From an uncultured bacterium (GTDB lineage: Bacteria > Bipolaricaulota > Bipolaricaulia > UBA7950 > UBA9294): 64,000 nucleotides of DNA. The position numbers were made by a program, and so were the translations under genes. The notes beneath the pieces were generated by a model. That model was not told where the DNA came from. It saw nothing but the letters and a program-made list of their open reading frames with translations, and did no database searches. Below, in pieces: positions 8,369-16,978 of this stretch; positions within the stretch are counted from its first letter, which is position 1; every line of letters starts with the position of its first letter. The stretch lies in assembly GCA_903857865.1 (NCBI GenBank), contig CAIOGO010000015.1:1-64000 (forward strand), in the 5' to 3' direction.

Positions 8369-9568
8369 ATGCTGAAGAATGTCCGCCTCTTGTTCGCCAA
8401 GGAACTCCATGGTGCGATTCGAGACCGGCGGACGTTCTTCTTGACCGTCATCTTCCCGCTCGTCTTCTACCCGATGGTCATCTCGGTGATGTCGCGATTC
8501 GGCGAGGCGGAGCGGGTTCGGGTGGAGACGCTCGTCCCCACGGTGCTCGTCGTCGACACATCGGGAGATCCGACCTTCGCGCGCGAGCTTGCCGGCACGC
8601 GGGACTTCCACGTCCGGCCGTACCTCGATCGCAATCGGGCGCTCGACGCGTTGCGCCATGACGTAGGCCACATCGTGATGGAGGTGAGCAAGCAGACGGG
8701 CGGCGAGGGTCTCGGCCTCACGGTCACCCTGCACTACGACCAGACGAGCCAGTTCTCCGCGATCGCCGCGGCCGGCGTGCGCCGCTTCCTCGAGGGGTAC
8801 CTGAAGGGTGTTGTGAGCGCCAAGCTCGAGGCTCTTGGCTACGAATACAACGACCTCTCGCCGCCGCTCACGCTGAAGATGGCCGACGTTGCGTCGGGCG
8901 AGTCGTTCGGCCGGGCGTTCCTGAGCCGGCTCTTGCCCTACTTCATGGTCCTCGCCGTGCTTGCAGGCGCGATGGGCCTTGGCGCCGAAATTACGGCCGG
9001 CGAGAAGGAGAGGAGCACGATCGCCACCCTGCTGGTGAGCCATCTCTCGCGGACCGAGATCGTCCTCGGGAAGTTCCTGACCGTGCTCACCGTCTCGCTC
9101 GCGTCGTGCCTCTTGTCCGCATTCGGCTTGCTGATCGGTGTGCGTGCGTTCGGCGGCGGGCTCACTCCGTCGTCGCTCCCCACGTCGGCCGTGTTCCGGA
9201 TTGATGCCGCTGCGTTTGGGTGGATGCTCGCCGTGCTCGTGCCGCTCGCGGTGATCCTCGCTGCCCTCGTCGTGATCGTCGGAACGTACGCGCGCAGCCA
9301 GAAAGAGGCGAGCACGTACCTCCTGCCCATCTACATGGTCATCGTGCTCGTCGGAATGGTGTCGATGACGGGGACGGCGACCTTCCGGGGCGCGCAGTTC
9401 CTCATTCCGATCGCAAATGCGCTCTACGTCCTCCAGTCGATCATCGTCGGCGACGTCGTGCTTGGGGACATCCTCCTGACGCTCGGGGCGAACGTGGTTT
9501 GCGGAGCGATCCTGATTGCCCTTGCGATCCAGCTCTTCAAGCGCGAGGCTGTCCTTTTCCGTTCGTAG
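8369..9568 (+). CDS. ABC-2 type permease (NatB-like)
   Basis: 399-residue inner-membrane permease and likely partner of the ATPase at 5876. Topology fits the NatB family: one N-terminal helix (about 22-40, FFLTVIFPLVFYPMVISV), a large extracytoplasmic domain (about 45-185), then a cluster of five helices. The family motif AGEKERSTIATLLVSHLSR lies between the first two helices of the cluster. It starts 10 bases after the beta-helix gene stop. The last codons lie inside a 33-base segment that is repeated immediately downstream. Family call sure; substrate unknown (NatAB proper exports sodium). Confidence 0.85.
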   Translation: MLKNVRLLFAKELHGAIRDRRTFFLTVIFPLVFYPMVISVMSRFGEAERVRVETLVPTVLVVDTSGDPTFARELAGTRDFHVRPYLDRNRALDALRHDVGHIVMEVSKQTGGEGLGLTVTLHYDQTSQFSAIAAAGVRRFLEGYLKGVVSAKLEALGYEYNDLSPPLTLKMADVASGESFGRAFLSRLLPYFMVLAVLAGAMGLGAEITAGEKERSTIATLLVSHLSRTEIVLGKFLTVLTVSLASCLLSAFGLLIGVRAFGGGLTPSSLPTSAVFRIDAAAFGWMLAVLVPLAVILAALVVIVGTYARSQKEASTYLLPIYMVIVLVGMVSMTGTATFRGAQFLIPIANALYVLQSIIVGDVVLGDILLTLGANVVCGAILIALAIQLFKREAVLFRS

Positions 9569-9653
9569 GTGGACAGCTTGGGAGAAGCCGATTGGGCGGC
9601 TGCTTCTCCTGGCGGTTCTCTTCCGTTCGTAGGTGGGCAGTTTGGGAGAAGCC
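9557..9653 (+). repeat. 33-bp direct repeat covering the end of the permease gene
   Basis: Copy 1 at 9557-9589 and copy 2 at 9621-9653 differ at two positions, with a 64-base period. Each copy includes CCGTTCGTAG, the final codons and stop of the permease, followed by the left arm of a hairpin. It looks like a local tandem duplication of the gene end plus terminator. Confidence 0.7.
9581..9609 (+). terminator. first of two tandem hairpins after the permease gene
   Basis: GGAGAAGC (9581-9588) pairs with GCTTCTCC (9602-9609), with a 13-base loop. A moderate T-containing tail follows. Confidence 0.5.
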
Positions 9654-9676
9654 TCCGCTTGGGTGCTGGCTTCTCC
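9645..9676 (+). terminator. second of two tandem hairpins after the permease gene
   Basis: GGAGAAGCC (9645-9653) pairs with GGCTTCTCC (9668-9676), with a 14-base loop, then TTCTC. The rest of the spacer to 9783 shows nothing recognisable; a tmRNA, often near smpB, was looked for and not found. Confidence 0.5.
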
Positions 9677-9783
9677 TTCTCGGAAACGGACTCGGCCCGT
9701 AGCGAGAGGACGCGGCGCAGAGTGTCTCTTGTGAGTTCTTAAAGTTCTCTGAGCTCGTCGGGTCCCTATCGAAGCTGATGGAT

Positions 9784-9798
9784 GTGGAGCGGCTCCAC
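9784..9798 (-). terminator. small perfect hairpin just past smpB
   Basis: GTGGAGC, one base, GCTCCAC, a few bases beyond the smpB stop. The loop would have to open to three or more bases and no T tract follows, so its role as terminator is doubtful. Confidence 0.25.
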
Positions 9799-9802
9799 GG
9801 TA

Positions 9803-10267
9803 TCAGGCGCGCTCGCCGCGGCTGAAGCGCTTCATGGCCTCTTGGACCTTGCGCTTCTCGTCTTCCTCTCGCAGCTTGTGGCGCTTGTCGACCTGCGTCT
9901 TGCCCTTGGCCAAGCCGAGCTCGACCTTGGCGTTGCCGCGAAGAAAGTAAAGCTTGAGCGGGACGAGCGTGTAGCCGCGTTCCCTGAGCTTGATCGCGAG
10001 CTTGCGCGCTTCCTGGCGATGCAGGAGCAGCTTGCGGTCGCGCACGGCCTCGACGTTCGCGAAGGAGCCCTCCTGATACGGCGCGATGTGGACACCCTTC
10101 AAGATCACTTCTCCGTCGCGGACGACGGCGTACCCCTCCTGCAACGAACAGTGGCCGGCGCGAAGGCTCTTGACCTCCGTGCCGGTGAGCACGATGCCGG
10201 CTTCGACCGTGTCCTCGATCGAGTAGTTGTGCCGGGCCTTGCGGTTCGTTGCGACAGCGTCAGCCAT
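9803..10267 (-). CDS. smpB: SsrA-binding protein SmpB
   Basis: 154-residue partner of tmRNA in trans-translation, which rescues stalled ribosomes and tags their products for degradation. The family core is intact: RKARHNYSIEDTVEAGIVLTGTEVKSLR, the GHCSLQEGYAVV segment, the YTLVPLKLYFLRG strand, VELGLAKGK, and the basic C-terminal tail that inserts in the mRNA channel. Its length is normal. The ATG at 10267 gives the expected short leader before NRKARHNY. Monocistronic, divergent from the PKD protein gene. The ssrA gene itself is not in the window. Confidence 0.96.
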   Translation of the reverse strand: MADAVATNRKARHNYSIEDTVEAGIVLTGTEVKSLRAGHCSLQEGYAVVRDGEVILKGVHIAPYQEGSFANVEAVRDRKLLLHRQEARKLAIKLRERGYTLVPLKLYFLRGNAKVELGLAKGKTQVDKRHKLREEDEKRKVQEAMKRFSRGERA

Positions 10268-10444
10268 GGCGCAAGGCTACCGATCCAAGTTGGAGCGTGC
10301 AAGTACGGTCCAACTGCCGCTCCGTCCCCGGCGGACGCGCGTCTCGCCGCTGGAAGGGGTGAGCAGGACACGCGTCCCTTTGGTGGGCGACAGAGACGCG
10401 GGTGCCCGCGGACGCGACTCTCGCTTTGTTCCCTTCTCTCTCCC

Positions 10445-10450
10445 TATACT
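10445..10450 (+). promoter_or_regulatory. -10 box upstream of the PKD protein gene
   Basis: TATACT, 64 bases before the ATG at 10514. The -35 region (around 10422-10427) is poor. Apart from this and the ribosome site, the 10268-10513 spacer shows nothing clear. Confidence 0.35.
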
Positions 10451-10513
10451 CGCCGCGGAGCGTTTAGCGAAATGATGATGTTCCTTCCTAGAGACACGCA
10501 CAGGAGGACGAGA

Positions 10514-13500
10514 ATGAGTACGACGTGCCGGCGCGTCCTTGCGCTTGTTGGGCTGTTGGTGGGGGTGTCGACGCTGGCTATCTCGGCGGCGCCGGCTTTC
10601 TCGGACCAGAACGTAGCCGCGGGCAACCTGAATCCGACCGATCGCGTCATCGTGCAGGAGATCAAGGTCACCGGGGACTCCGGTGATCCGGTGAGCATCA
10701 CATCGGTTACGGTGAAGAACCAAGGATCGGCCGCGAGCGGTCAGATCGACCGCATCGAATTCTGGGACGGGGGAGTCAAGCTGGGCGAGACCACCAACAT
10801 CAGTGGCCTTGCTTCAGGTATCACTGTGAACCTCGGGGGATACGTGATCCCGCGGAACGAGATCCGCTACCTGAAGGTGTTCGTCGTCGTCGGGACCTCG
10901 GTCTCTGGTGGTGAGACGGTGCAGTTCCAGGAGCAGTTCTACTATGAGCGCGCCGGGTCGTCGTTCACCAGTCCACGGATCACGGATCTGACCGGCGAGA
11001 CGATCCGCAAAGGCGGGTTCGATCAGATAAGCGACAGCTCGGCGACCACTGGTTACCTTAATCCGGGGGACGAGAGCGAAGTGCAGACATCGGTGTTCAC
11101 CGATAGCGATGCCAATGGCAACAATGTCCTGTGGGTGCAGACAGGATCGAGCACCATCCTCCGGGTCGAGAACCTCGGAAGCGCGACGACCTCGGACATT
11201 CTGCAGGTGCAGGTGACGCTGACAGTCAACGGTACAGCGCATCCCTCCGGCTGGCGCAATTGGACTCCAACGGGAAGCGTCATGGACTTCCAGCACGCGT
11301 GGTTCGCAGCCCTTCCGGCGACGATTCCCGACGACAGCGGCGTTACCGCGAAGATCGAGATGAGGATGCAGAACGCGGGGGCGCTCACAGATCGGCGCAC
11401 GATTCGCACGAAGACCACACTGCTCGTTAAAGAGGGGACCGCTGGTAGCGAGCAGACCTACGAGCAGTCGGCAACGGCCACAACGGCTCAGACCTTGCGT
11501 AAGCAGGGGTTTGAAGTGACGACAGACCAGAGCACAGCCGTGGCGTCCGGCACGAAGGCGACTGGCGAGAGTCTGGAACAGGTGACCAAGGTTCAGGACT
11601 CGGACATCAACAACTTCGACGTGACGATCACCGACGTGTGGGTTCAGAACCTCGGTACGGCCGACGGGACCGAGATCCACGAGATCCGCGTCGTCATCGG
11701 CGGGACGACCGTGACAATCACGGGAGCCGCTCTGAACGCACTCAAGTCGGGGATCACGATCCCCATCGTGCCGAACGTCGTCGTCCTTGACGATCAGAAC
11801 GTGCTCGTCAAGGTCTACTACGAGATCGGGACGCCTGTGGACGGCCACACTCTGCGGCCCGTCGTCAAGGCGCGCGGAACAGAGAACGGGACGCAGTACT
11901 GGTCCGACGAGTCGTCGTATCCGAGCTCGGTCGAGCTCTTCCGTCCCGGCTTCGAGGTGGTGGAGAACGTGACTCCGCCAGAGGGCGGGACGGCCTACTC
12001 GGGCCAACGGTTCCTTGCACAGACGATCCACGTCGTTGATCGCGACGAGAACACGTACAACGTCACGATTCATCCTGTGGTGGTGAAGAACATCGGGACG
12101 GCAACGTCGACCGACATCGTGAAGATCGAGGTCTGGCGGCAAGACACAGTCGGCGGGACGGAACTGAAGCTCGGAGAGACGACCGATCTTTCGGGCCTGC
12201 GGACGGGCGGTTCCAGGATCGAGATCCTAAGAGACAACGTGGTTGTCGACCACTCGCCCTCTGCCGAAACGTATCTCAACGTCTACGTCACGATTGCGGA
12301 ACCCGAAGTCGTCACGGCTGGCAGAACCATTCAGCTGGAGACGCGCGTACTCCACACAGAGAATCAAGTGGGGTATGACAAGATGGTGACCAGCAACCCG
12401 TGGACACTGGAGATCAACCACCGGCCGGTGGCCGACTTTACGTTCGCGGTCGCGACGACGCCGGCATCGGTCCAGGCGAAGGCGGACTTCACCTACGAGC
12501 AGACGATCCAGTTCACGGGCACGGCGACGGACGCCGACAGCGACGCGATCACAACGTGGGCGTGGACGTTCGGAGACGGGGCGACGGCAAGCGTGCAGAA
12601 CCCGACGCACCGGTACCCGAACGGTGGAACGTTCACGGTGACGCTGACGGTCACCGACGCGCGGGGCGTGAGCGGGTCGAAGTCAAAGACGATCACGGTT
12701 CAGGGACCACCTAACGTGGTGCCGACGGTCGCGTTCACATGGACGCCGCAGGCGCCGGGGGAGACTCAGACGGTGACCTTCACGTCGACGGTCACGGACT
12801 CGGATCAGCCGACGGGGACGGCGTTCACCTACGCCTGGAACTTCGGCGATACCACGACCAGCGCGGTCGCAAACCCGACGCACGCGTTCGCGGCGAAGCA
12901 GACGTACACGGTCAAGCTGACTGTCACCGACGCGCAGAGCGCGTCCGTCACGGTCGAGCACACGATCTCGGTCGGCAATGCGGCGCCGGTCGTGGGCACG
13001 CTGACGGCGAGCAACGCGTCGCCGAGCACGGGCGACGAGGTGACATTCACGGCGTCCGGCGTTACGGACGCGGATACGGGAGACACGATCGCCAACTACC
13101 GGTGGAATTATGGAGACGGCGCGACGAACAATGCCGGAGCGGCCATATCCACTCACATCTTCAACGCGCCGGGCGCGTACATCGTGAGCGTGATCGCCGT
13201 CGACTCGCGCGGCGGAGAGAGCGTGGCGAAGACCGTCACGGTGACCGTGAGCGGTCCGACGCGCGTCATTCTCTACGCCTATCCAAACCCCGCATCCACC
13301 CAGGCGATGTTCAACCTGCTCTTGCCGGAGGGGACGACGAACCCGATGCTGCGCATCTTCCGCATCGACGGCCGGTTGGTGCTGGAAGAGGACCTAGGAA
13401 CCGGTGCCACGACCTACCTGTGGAACCTGCTCGACGCCGCGGGCAACCGAGTGGGCAATGGGCTCTACCTCGGCGTGGTGACAGCGACCGCCGCCGGCGG

Positions 13501-13546
13501 CGGCAGCGTGCGGTCCGAGATCTTCCGGCTGCTCATCGTGCGATAA
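10514..13546 (+). CDS. large secreted protein: four CARDB-like repeats, three PKD domains, sorting-type C-terminal domain
   Basis: 1010 residues with a signal peptide (ALVGLLVGVSTLAISAAPAFS). Residues about 40-635 hold four repeats of about 150 residues, each marked by a motif like QNLGTADGTEIHEIRV (near 68, 219, 378 and 526), resembling CARDB-type beta domains. Three PKD domains follow (about 636-733, 734-820, 822-912) with WTFGDGA, WNFGDTT and WNYGDGA cores. The last 95 residues (AYPNPAS, IFRIDGRLV, WNLLDAAGNRVGNGLYL) match the FlgD-Ig/type 9 sorting domain style. AGGAGG sits six bases before the ATG at 10514. The next gene, 14 bases on, is a PorV-like outer-membrane protein. Exported adhesive or structural role is inferred. 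Confidence 0.82.
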   Translation: MSTTCRRVLALVGLLVGVSTLAISAAPAFSDQNVAAGNLNPTDRVIVQEIKVTGDSGDPVSITSVTVKNQGSAASGQIDRIEFWDGGVKLGETTNISGLASGITVNLGGYVIPRNEIRYLKVFVVVGTSVSGGETVQFQEQFYYERAGSSFTSPRITDLTGETIRKGGFDQISDSSATTGYLNPGDESEVQTSVFTDSDANGNNVLWVQTGSSTILRVENLGSATTSDILQVQVTLTVNGTAHPSGWRNWTPTGSVMDFQHAWFAALPATIPDDSGVTAKIEMRMQNAGALTDRRTIRTKTTLLVKEGTAGSEQTYEQSATATTAQTLRKQGFEVTTDQSTAVASGTKATGESLEQVTKVQDSDINNFDVTITDVWVQNLGTADGTEIHEIRVVIGGTTVTITGAALNALKSGITIPIVPNVVVLDDQNVLVKVYYEIGTPVDGHTLRPVVKARGTENGTQYWSDESSYPSSVELFRPGFEVVENVTPPEGGTAYSGQRFLAQTIHVVDRDENTYNVTIHPVVVKNIGTATSTDIVKIEVWRQDTVGGTELKLGETTDLSGLRTGGSRIEILRDNVVVDHSPSAETYLNVYVTIAEPEVVTAGRTIQLETRVLHTENQVGYDKMVTSNPWTLEINHRPVADFTFAVATTPASVQAKADFTYEQTIQFTGTATDADSDAITTWAWTFGDGATASVQNPTHRYPNGGTFTVTLTVTDARGVSGSKSKTITVQGPPNVVPTVAFTWTPQAPGETQTVTFTSTVTDSDQPTGTAFTYAWNFGDTTTSAVANPTHAFAAKQTYTVKLTVTDAQSASVTVEHTISVGNAAPVVGTLTASNASPSTGDEVTFTASGVTDADTGDTIANYRWNYGDGATNNAGAAISTHIFNAPGAYIVSVIAVDSRGGESVAKTVTVTVSGPTRVILYAYPNPASTQAMFNLLLPEGTTNPMLRIFRIDGRLVLEEDLGTGATTYLWNLLDAAGNRVGNGLYLGVVTATAAGGGSVRSEIFRLLIVR

Positions 13547-13560
13547 GGAGGGGACAGCGC

Positions 13561-14514
13561 ATGAAACGGACGTACACATTCCTTGGGGTGGCCCTCCTCG
13601 TTGCAGGACTGGGCCTCGGGGCGGCGTGCGAGGAGGCAGTGTCGGTGCTCGACATCGCCCCCGGCGTAGGCCAGCTTGGGGCGGGCGGCGCCGGCATCGC
13701 GGTGGTAAGAGGCGCGGAGACGCTCTACTACAACCCGGCGGGCCTCGTGGGGCTTTCGGGCATCAGCTTCAGCTCGTTCTATGCCTCGCAGATGGGAGTT
13801 TCCGACTACTCGGCCTTCTGCTTGGCGCTGCACGGCTTCGCCGTCGCGGCCGAGCTCTACAGCTCGGGCAGCATCCCCGGCTACGACGATGAGGGGAACC
13901 CAACGAGCGAGCTAGGGTACTCCAGCACGGCGTACATGTTCGGGTTCGGCCTTGAACCGAGCATGTTCTCCTTCCTACCGAAGCTGCCGCTGGCGTTCTC
14001 CATCGGCGGCGTGCTGAAAGGCGTCTCAACGAAGATCGCGGATGTCAAGGGCTCGGGATTCGCGTTCGATCTGGCGTTCCGCACGACGTTCCCTTCGATG
14101 TCCCTCGGTCCCGTCGTGGTGACCGACGCCGCGTTCGGAGTCACGCTGTCAAACCTGTTCGGCGGGATCTCCTACGATGCCACTCAGGACAGCCTGCCGA
14201 TGGACATCGGACTCGGCCTGTCGGCGCGGCTTCTCGGCGTGGTTCTGATTGCGGCTGACGCTCATCTGGCCGGGTCGCTCGGGATCGGGGTCACGTACGA
14301 GCCGGTGCCGACCTTGGCGTTGCGGCTCGGTGTGCTGATGAAGGGAGGGACGTCGCTCACGGCCGGCGTGGGTCTCAATGTTGCAGGATTCCTGATCGAC
14401 TACGCCTTCGTGTCGCACGCCGTGGGCCCGACGCACCGCATCGGCCTGACGCTCGACTTCTCGGCGCTTGACATCGGTGCGTTGGGGAGCTCGCTGCGGA
14501 GGATCCTTCCGTAG
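13561..14514 (+). CDS. PorV/UPF0164-like outer-membrane beta-barrel protein
   Basis: 317 residues with a signal peptide ending near GLGAACEE. The mature start is typical of the PorV/UPF0164 group: a segment on Gly-rich GVGQLGAGGAGIAVV, then ETLYYNPAGLVGL, as in many 'NPAGL' barrel proteins of the FadL/PorV superfamily. The rest alternates hydrophobic and polar residues in strand-length blocks. It follows the PKD protein by 14 bases with AAGGAGG before the ATG, so the two are almost certainly co-transcribed. In type 9 secretion systems PorV shuttles cargo that carries a C-terminal sorting domain; whether this pair does so is inference. No other Por genes are visible. Confidence 0.75.
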   Translation: MKRTYTFLGVALLVAGLGLGAACEEAVSVLDIAPGVGQLGAGGAGIAVVRGAETLYYNPAGLVGLSGISFSSFYASQMGVSDYSAFCLALHGFAVAAELYSSGSIPGYDDEGNPTSELGYSSTAYMFGFGLEPSMFSFLPKLPLAFSIGGVLKGVSTKIADVKGSGFAFDLAFRTTFPSMSLGPVVVTDAAFGVTLSNLFGGISYDATQDSLPMDIGLGLSARLLGVVLIAADAHLAGSLGIGVTYEPVPTLALRLGVLMKGGTSLTAGVGLNVAGFLIDYAFVSHAVGPTHRIGLTLDFSALDIGALGSSLRRILP

Positions 14515-14544
14515 GGCTCCCGAATCGTACGACGGGGAACTGAT

Positions 14545-14568
14545 CAGGGCGTCGGTTGCGGCGCCCTG
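14545..14568 (+). terminator. hairpin between convergent genes
   Basis: CAGGGCG (14545-14551) pairs with CGCCCTG (14562-14568) and is followed by TCTCCTTCT on the plus strand. It would end the PKD/PorV-like transcript. Confidence 0.5.
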
Positions 14569-14589
14569 TCTCCTTCTGTGGGCATGCGT

Positions 14590-15813
14590 CTACGTCAGGT
14601 GGAAGCCCCACTCCTTCGCCAACGTCTCAAGGCGGTCGGCGGCGATGGCCTCTCGGATCTCGTCCATGAGTCGCGCCATGAAACGCAGGTTGTGGAGGGT
14701 CGCGAGGCGGTAGTAGGAAAGCTCGCCGGATCGGCAGAGGTGTTGCAGGTAGGCGCGGGAATGCTGCGCGCACGTCGGGCAGTCGCAGCCTGGGTCGATC
14801 GGACGGTCGTCGAGGCGGAAGGCGGCGTTGCGCAGGTGAATGCGGTGTCGGGGCGCGTCGCGCAGGAAGACGCTTCCGTTCCGAGCCATGCGCGTGGGTG
14901 CGGCGCAGTCGAATGTGTCGACCCCGCGGGACACGGCGGCGAAGATGTCCTCGATCTCGCCGATGCCGAGCAGGTGGCGCGGCTTGTCCTGGGGGAGACT
15001 GGGGATCGTCCAGTCGAGAACCCGCCACATGTCGTCCTTGGATCGTCCGAGCGATCCGCCGATCGCGAAGCCGGCGAAGTCCATCTCGCCGATGACGTCC
15101 GTGCTCTCGCGGCGGAGGTCCTCGTAGGCGCCACCTTGGACGATTCCGTACAGCTCCTGGCCGGGGTTGGGGAAGGTCGGATCGTCGGCGAGAAGCTGAA
15201 ATGCCTCGAGGGCGCGGCGCGCCCAGCGGTGGGTGCGTTCCATCGCGGCCCGCGTGTAGCCGTAGTCGTGGAGGGGCGACGTGCACTCGTCGAGCGGCAG
15301 GATGATGTCGGCGCCAAGCTTTCGCTCGATCGTGATGACGGATTCCGGTGTGAACGTGTGCTCGGACCCGTCGACCACGGAGCGGAACCACGCGCCGGCC
15401 TCGGAGAGGCGAACGAGCGGAGGGCCGTCGCGCCCAGCGAGCGCGGCAGGAGTCGCATCCGATTCGCCGGGGAAGATGGGCGCCACCTTGCCGACGCCGT
15501 GCTCCTTGCCGGCGCCAAGGCTGAACACCTGGAAGCCGCCAGAGTCGGTCATCGTCGGGCCGCGCCAGCCGGAGAAGCCGTGGAGACCCCCGAGCGACGC
15601 CACCACATCCTCTCCAGGGCGCATATGTAGGTGGTAGGTGTTGGCAATGAGGAGCTCGAGGCCGAGGCCGGCGAGGGCCGCGGGCTCGACGCCCTTCACG
15701 GAAGCGCGGGTGGCGACGGCCACGAAGGTCGGGGTCCGGACAACGCCGTGTGGCGTCACCAGCTCGCCGATCCGCGCGGGGGAATGAGTCGACCGATGCA
15801 GTTCCCGAAACAT
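14590..15813 (-). CDS. tgt: queuine/preQ1 tRNA-guanine transglycosylase
   Basis: 407-residue enzyme that exchanges G34 of Asn, Asp, His and Tyr tRNAs for preQ1, the first tRNA step of queuosine formation. Key features: TPHGVVRTPTFVAVAT, NTYHLHMRPG, the general acid/base Asp in TDSGGFQVFS, ELYGIVQGG, GGSLGRSKDDM, the nucleophile Asp in VDTFDCAAPTR, and the zinc site CDCPTCAQHSRAYLQHL. The ATG at 15813 fits family N-termini (MFRELHR...) although no good Shine-Dalgarno is seen; a TTG at 15855 is the alternative. No queuosine biosynthesis genes are adjacent. Confidence 0.95.
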   Translation of the reverse strand: MFRELHRSTHSPARIGELVTPHGVVRTPTFVAVATRASVKGVEPAALAGLGLELLIANTYHLHMRPGEDVVASLGGLHGFSGWRGPTMTDSGGFQVFSLGAGKEHGVGKVAPIFPGESDATPAALAGRDGPPLVRLSEAGAWFRSVVDGSEHTFTPESVITIERKLGADIILPLDECTSPLHDYGYTRAAMERTHRWARRALEAFQLLADDPTFPNPGQELYGIVQGGAYEDLRRESTDVIGEMDFAGFAIGGSLGRSKDDMWRVLDWTIPSLPQDKPRHLLGIGEIEDIFAAVSRGVDTFDCAAPTRMARNGSVFLRDAPRHRIHLRNAAFRLDDRPIDPGCDCPTCAQHSRAYLQHLCRSGELSYYRLATLHNLRFMARLMDEIREAIAADRLETLAKEWGFHLT

Positions 15814-15899
15814 GGAGGATCGAGTTCCGATCTCGATGGCGCAGACTCTACCCAATCCTGCGCGCGAGGGCTAGTGTTTCTCATCTTGGCGGTCTCGGT

Positions 15900-15915
15900 G
15901 CGCTTTGCGTGATGC
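15900..15915 (-). repeat. core of dispersed palindromic repeat, third (diverged) copy
   Basis: GCATCACGCAAAGCGC on the minus strand, identical to the core of the copies at 19826-19917 and 20993-21097. Flanks here are only loosely similar (about 15860-15935). It lies between tgt and the next gene. Confidence 0.5.
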
Positions 15916-15934
15916 GGTCGATCGGCGCCTAGGG

Positions 15935-16978
15935 CTAGTACGAGACGCCGAGGACGCGGTACAGGGCGCGGTAGTCGTTCGACGGCTCCCAGAACAGGTA
16001 TCCGTCGGCGCCGCACTCCTTCGCGGCGCGAATCTCGGCGGCGATGTAGGCGTCGATGGTCATTCCGGCTGGGATGGTCATGTCAAACACCTGCAGGAAT
16101 GGGCGGATGGGCGTGCTGGTGCGCTTCTTTCCCGTCGTCAGCGCGTCCTTGACCACGAGGTACGGGCCGTCCTTGTACTTCTGCTCGGTGTAGTGGGATG
16201 GATAGACCATCGGAGATACGTAGTCCAGGTGTGCCGCCATGTCCTCGAGCGACTGCCCGATCGGGTCGGTACGGCGAGCGTTCCAGTCCCACATCACGCG
16301 GCCGAACAGGTCGGCCGACAGCGTGATGCGGCTGCCGACGCTCGCCTCGATCTTGGTGAGAAACGAATCGATGGCCGCAAAACGTGCCTCGTAGCCGGTG
16401 GCCAGTCCACCGCCGTCCGCGTAGCGGATGTAGTCGAACTGGAGCTCGTCGAACCCGAAGCCTGCAACCTCTTCCGCGATGGCCAGGTTGTAGGCGACGG
16501 CCGTCGGGTCGTTGGCCGGAACCCACCCATCCGAGTAGCCGAGGCGCGCCGCGAGAATCGGGTCGTTGAACACAACCTGCCGCGCGATGAGGTAGAACCC
16601 CTGGGCTCGGAGGATGGGAATCAGCTTCTTGAAGTCGAGGCGCCCGGTCGACGCGCCCATGGCTTTGGCCAAGGGGACGTTGCTGGCATACGAGACGTCG
16701 CCGTGATTGTCTTTGACGTTGATCACCAGCGTGTCGATCTTGCCGGCCTTCCGTGCCTCGAGGACGCCGCGTAGGATGTCCTCCCGCAGCACGCCGTAGG
16801 CGGTCAAGTAGACGCCCACTCGGCCGTGGCCCTTCTGAGCGGCCGGCTGCACCGTGGCCTTCGGTGATGTCGCAGCCTGTGACGGCGGCGCCGCCACGCG
16901 TTCGATGGACATGAGGGGAACGAACAGCACTACAACACTCGACAGGACAAGGCAAAGGACCCGCTTCGGTCGTCGCAT
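15935..16978 (-). CDS. putative secreted glycoside hydrolase (DUF4015 family)
   Basis: 347 residues with an N-terminal hydrophobic segment (VLCLVLSSVVVLFVPLMS) and a short Ala/Pro linker, then a TIM-barrel-like domain of the DUF4015 'putative glycosyl hydrolase' family. Recognisable pieces are GVYLTAYGV, INVKDNHGDVSY, FYLIARQVVFND, FGFDELQFDYIRYADGG, SADLFGRVMWDW, YVSPMVYPSHY and YLFWEPSNDY. The FDYIRY and MVYPSHY motifs carry the acidic and aromatic residues expected near the catalytic site. It is extracytoplasmic; the substrate is unknown. The ATG at 16978 lacks a clear ribosome site. It appears to be a single-gene unit. Confidence 0.8.
   Translation of the reverse strand: MRRPKRVLCLVLSSVVVLFVPLMSIERVAAPPSQAATSPKATVQPAAQKGHGRVGVYLTAYGVLREDILRGVLEARKAGKIDTLVINVKDNHGDVSYASNVPLAKAMGASTGRLDFKKLIPILRAQGFYLIARQVVFNDPILAARLGYSDGWVPANDPTAVAYNLAIAEEVAGFGFDELQFDYIRYADGGGLATGYEARFAAIDSFLTKIEASVGSRITLSADLFGRVMWDWNARRTDPIGQSLEDMAAHLDYVSPMVYPSHYTEQKYKDGPYLVVKDALTTGKKRTSTPIRPFLQVFDMTIPAGMTIDAYIAAEIRAAKECGADGYLFWEPSNDYRALYRVLGVSY

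Noticed and set aside
9677-9783. tmRNA gene beside smpB
   Set aside because: No tRNA-like 3' end, CCA or tag-coding frame could be found in the spacer, which is also too short.
12739-13546. Plus-strand frame upstream of the PorV-like gene, out of frame with the PKD protein
   Set aside because: Composition is typical of a shadow frame; the true start of the barrel protein is the ATG at 13561 with a strong ribosome site.
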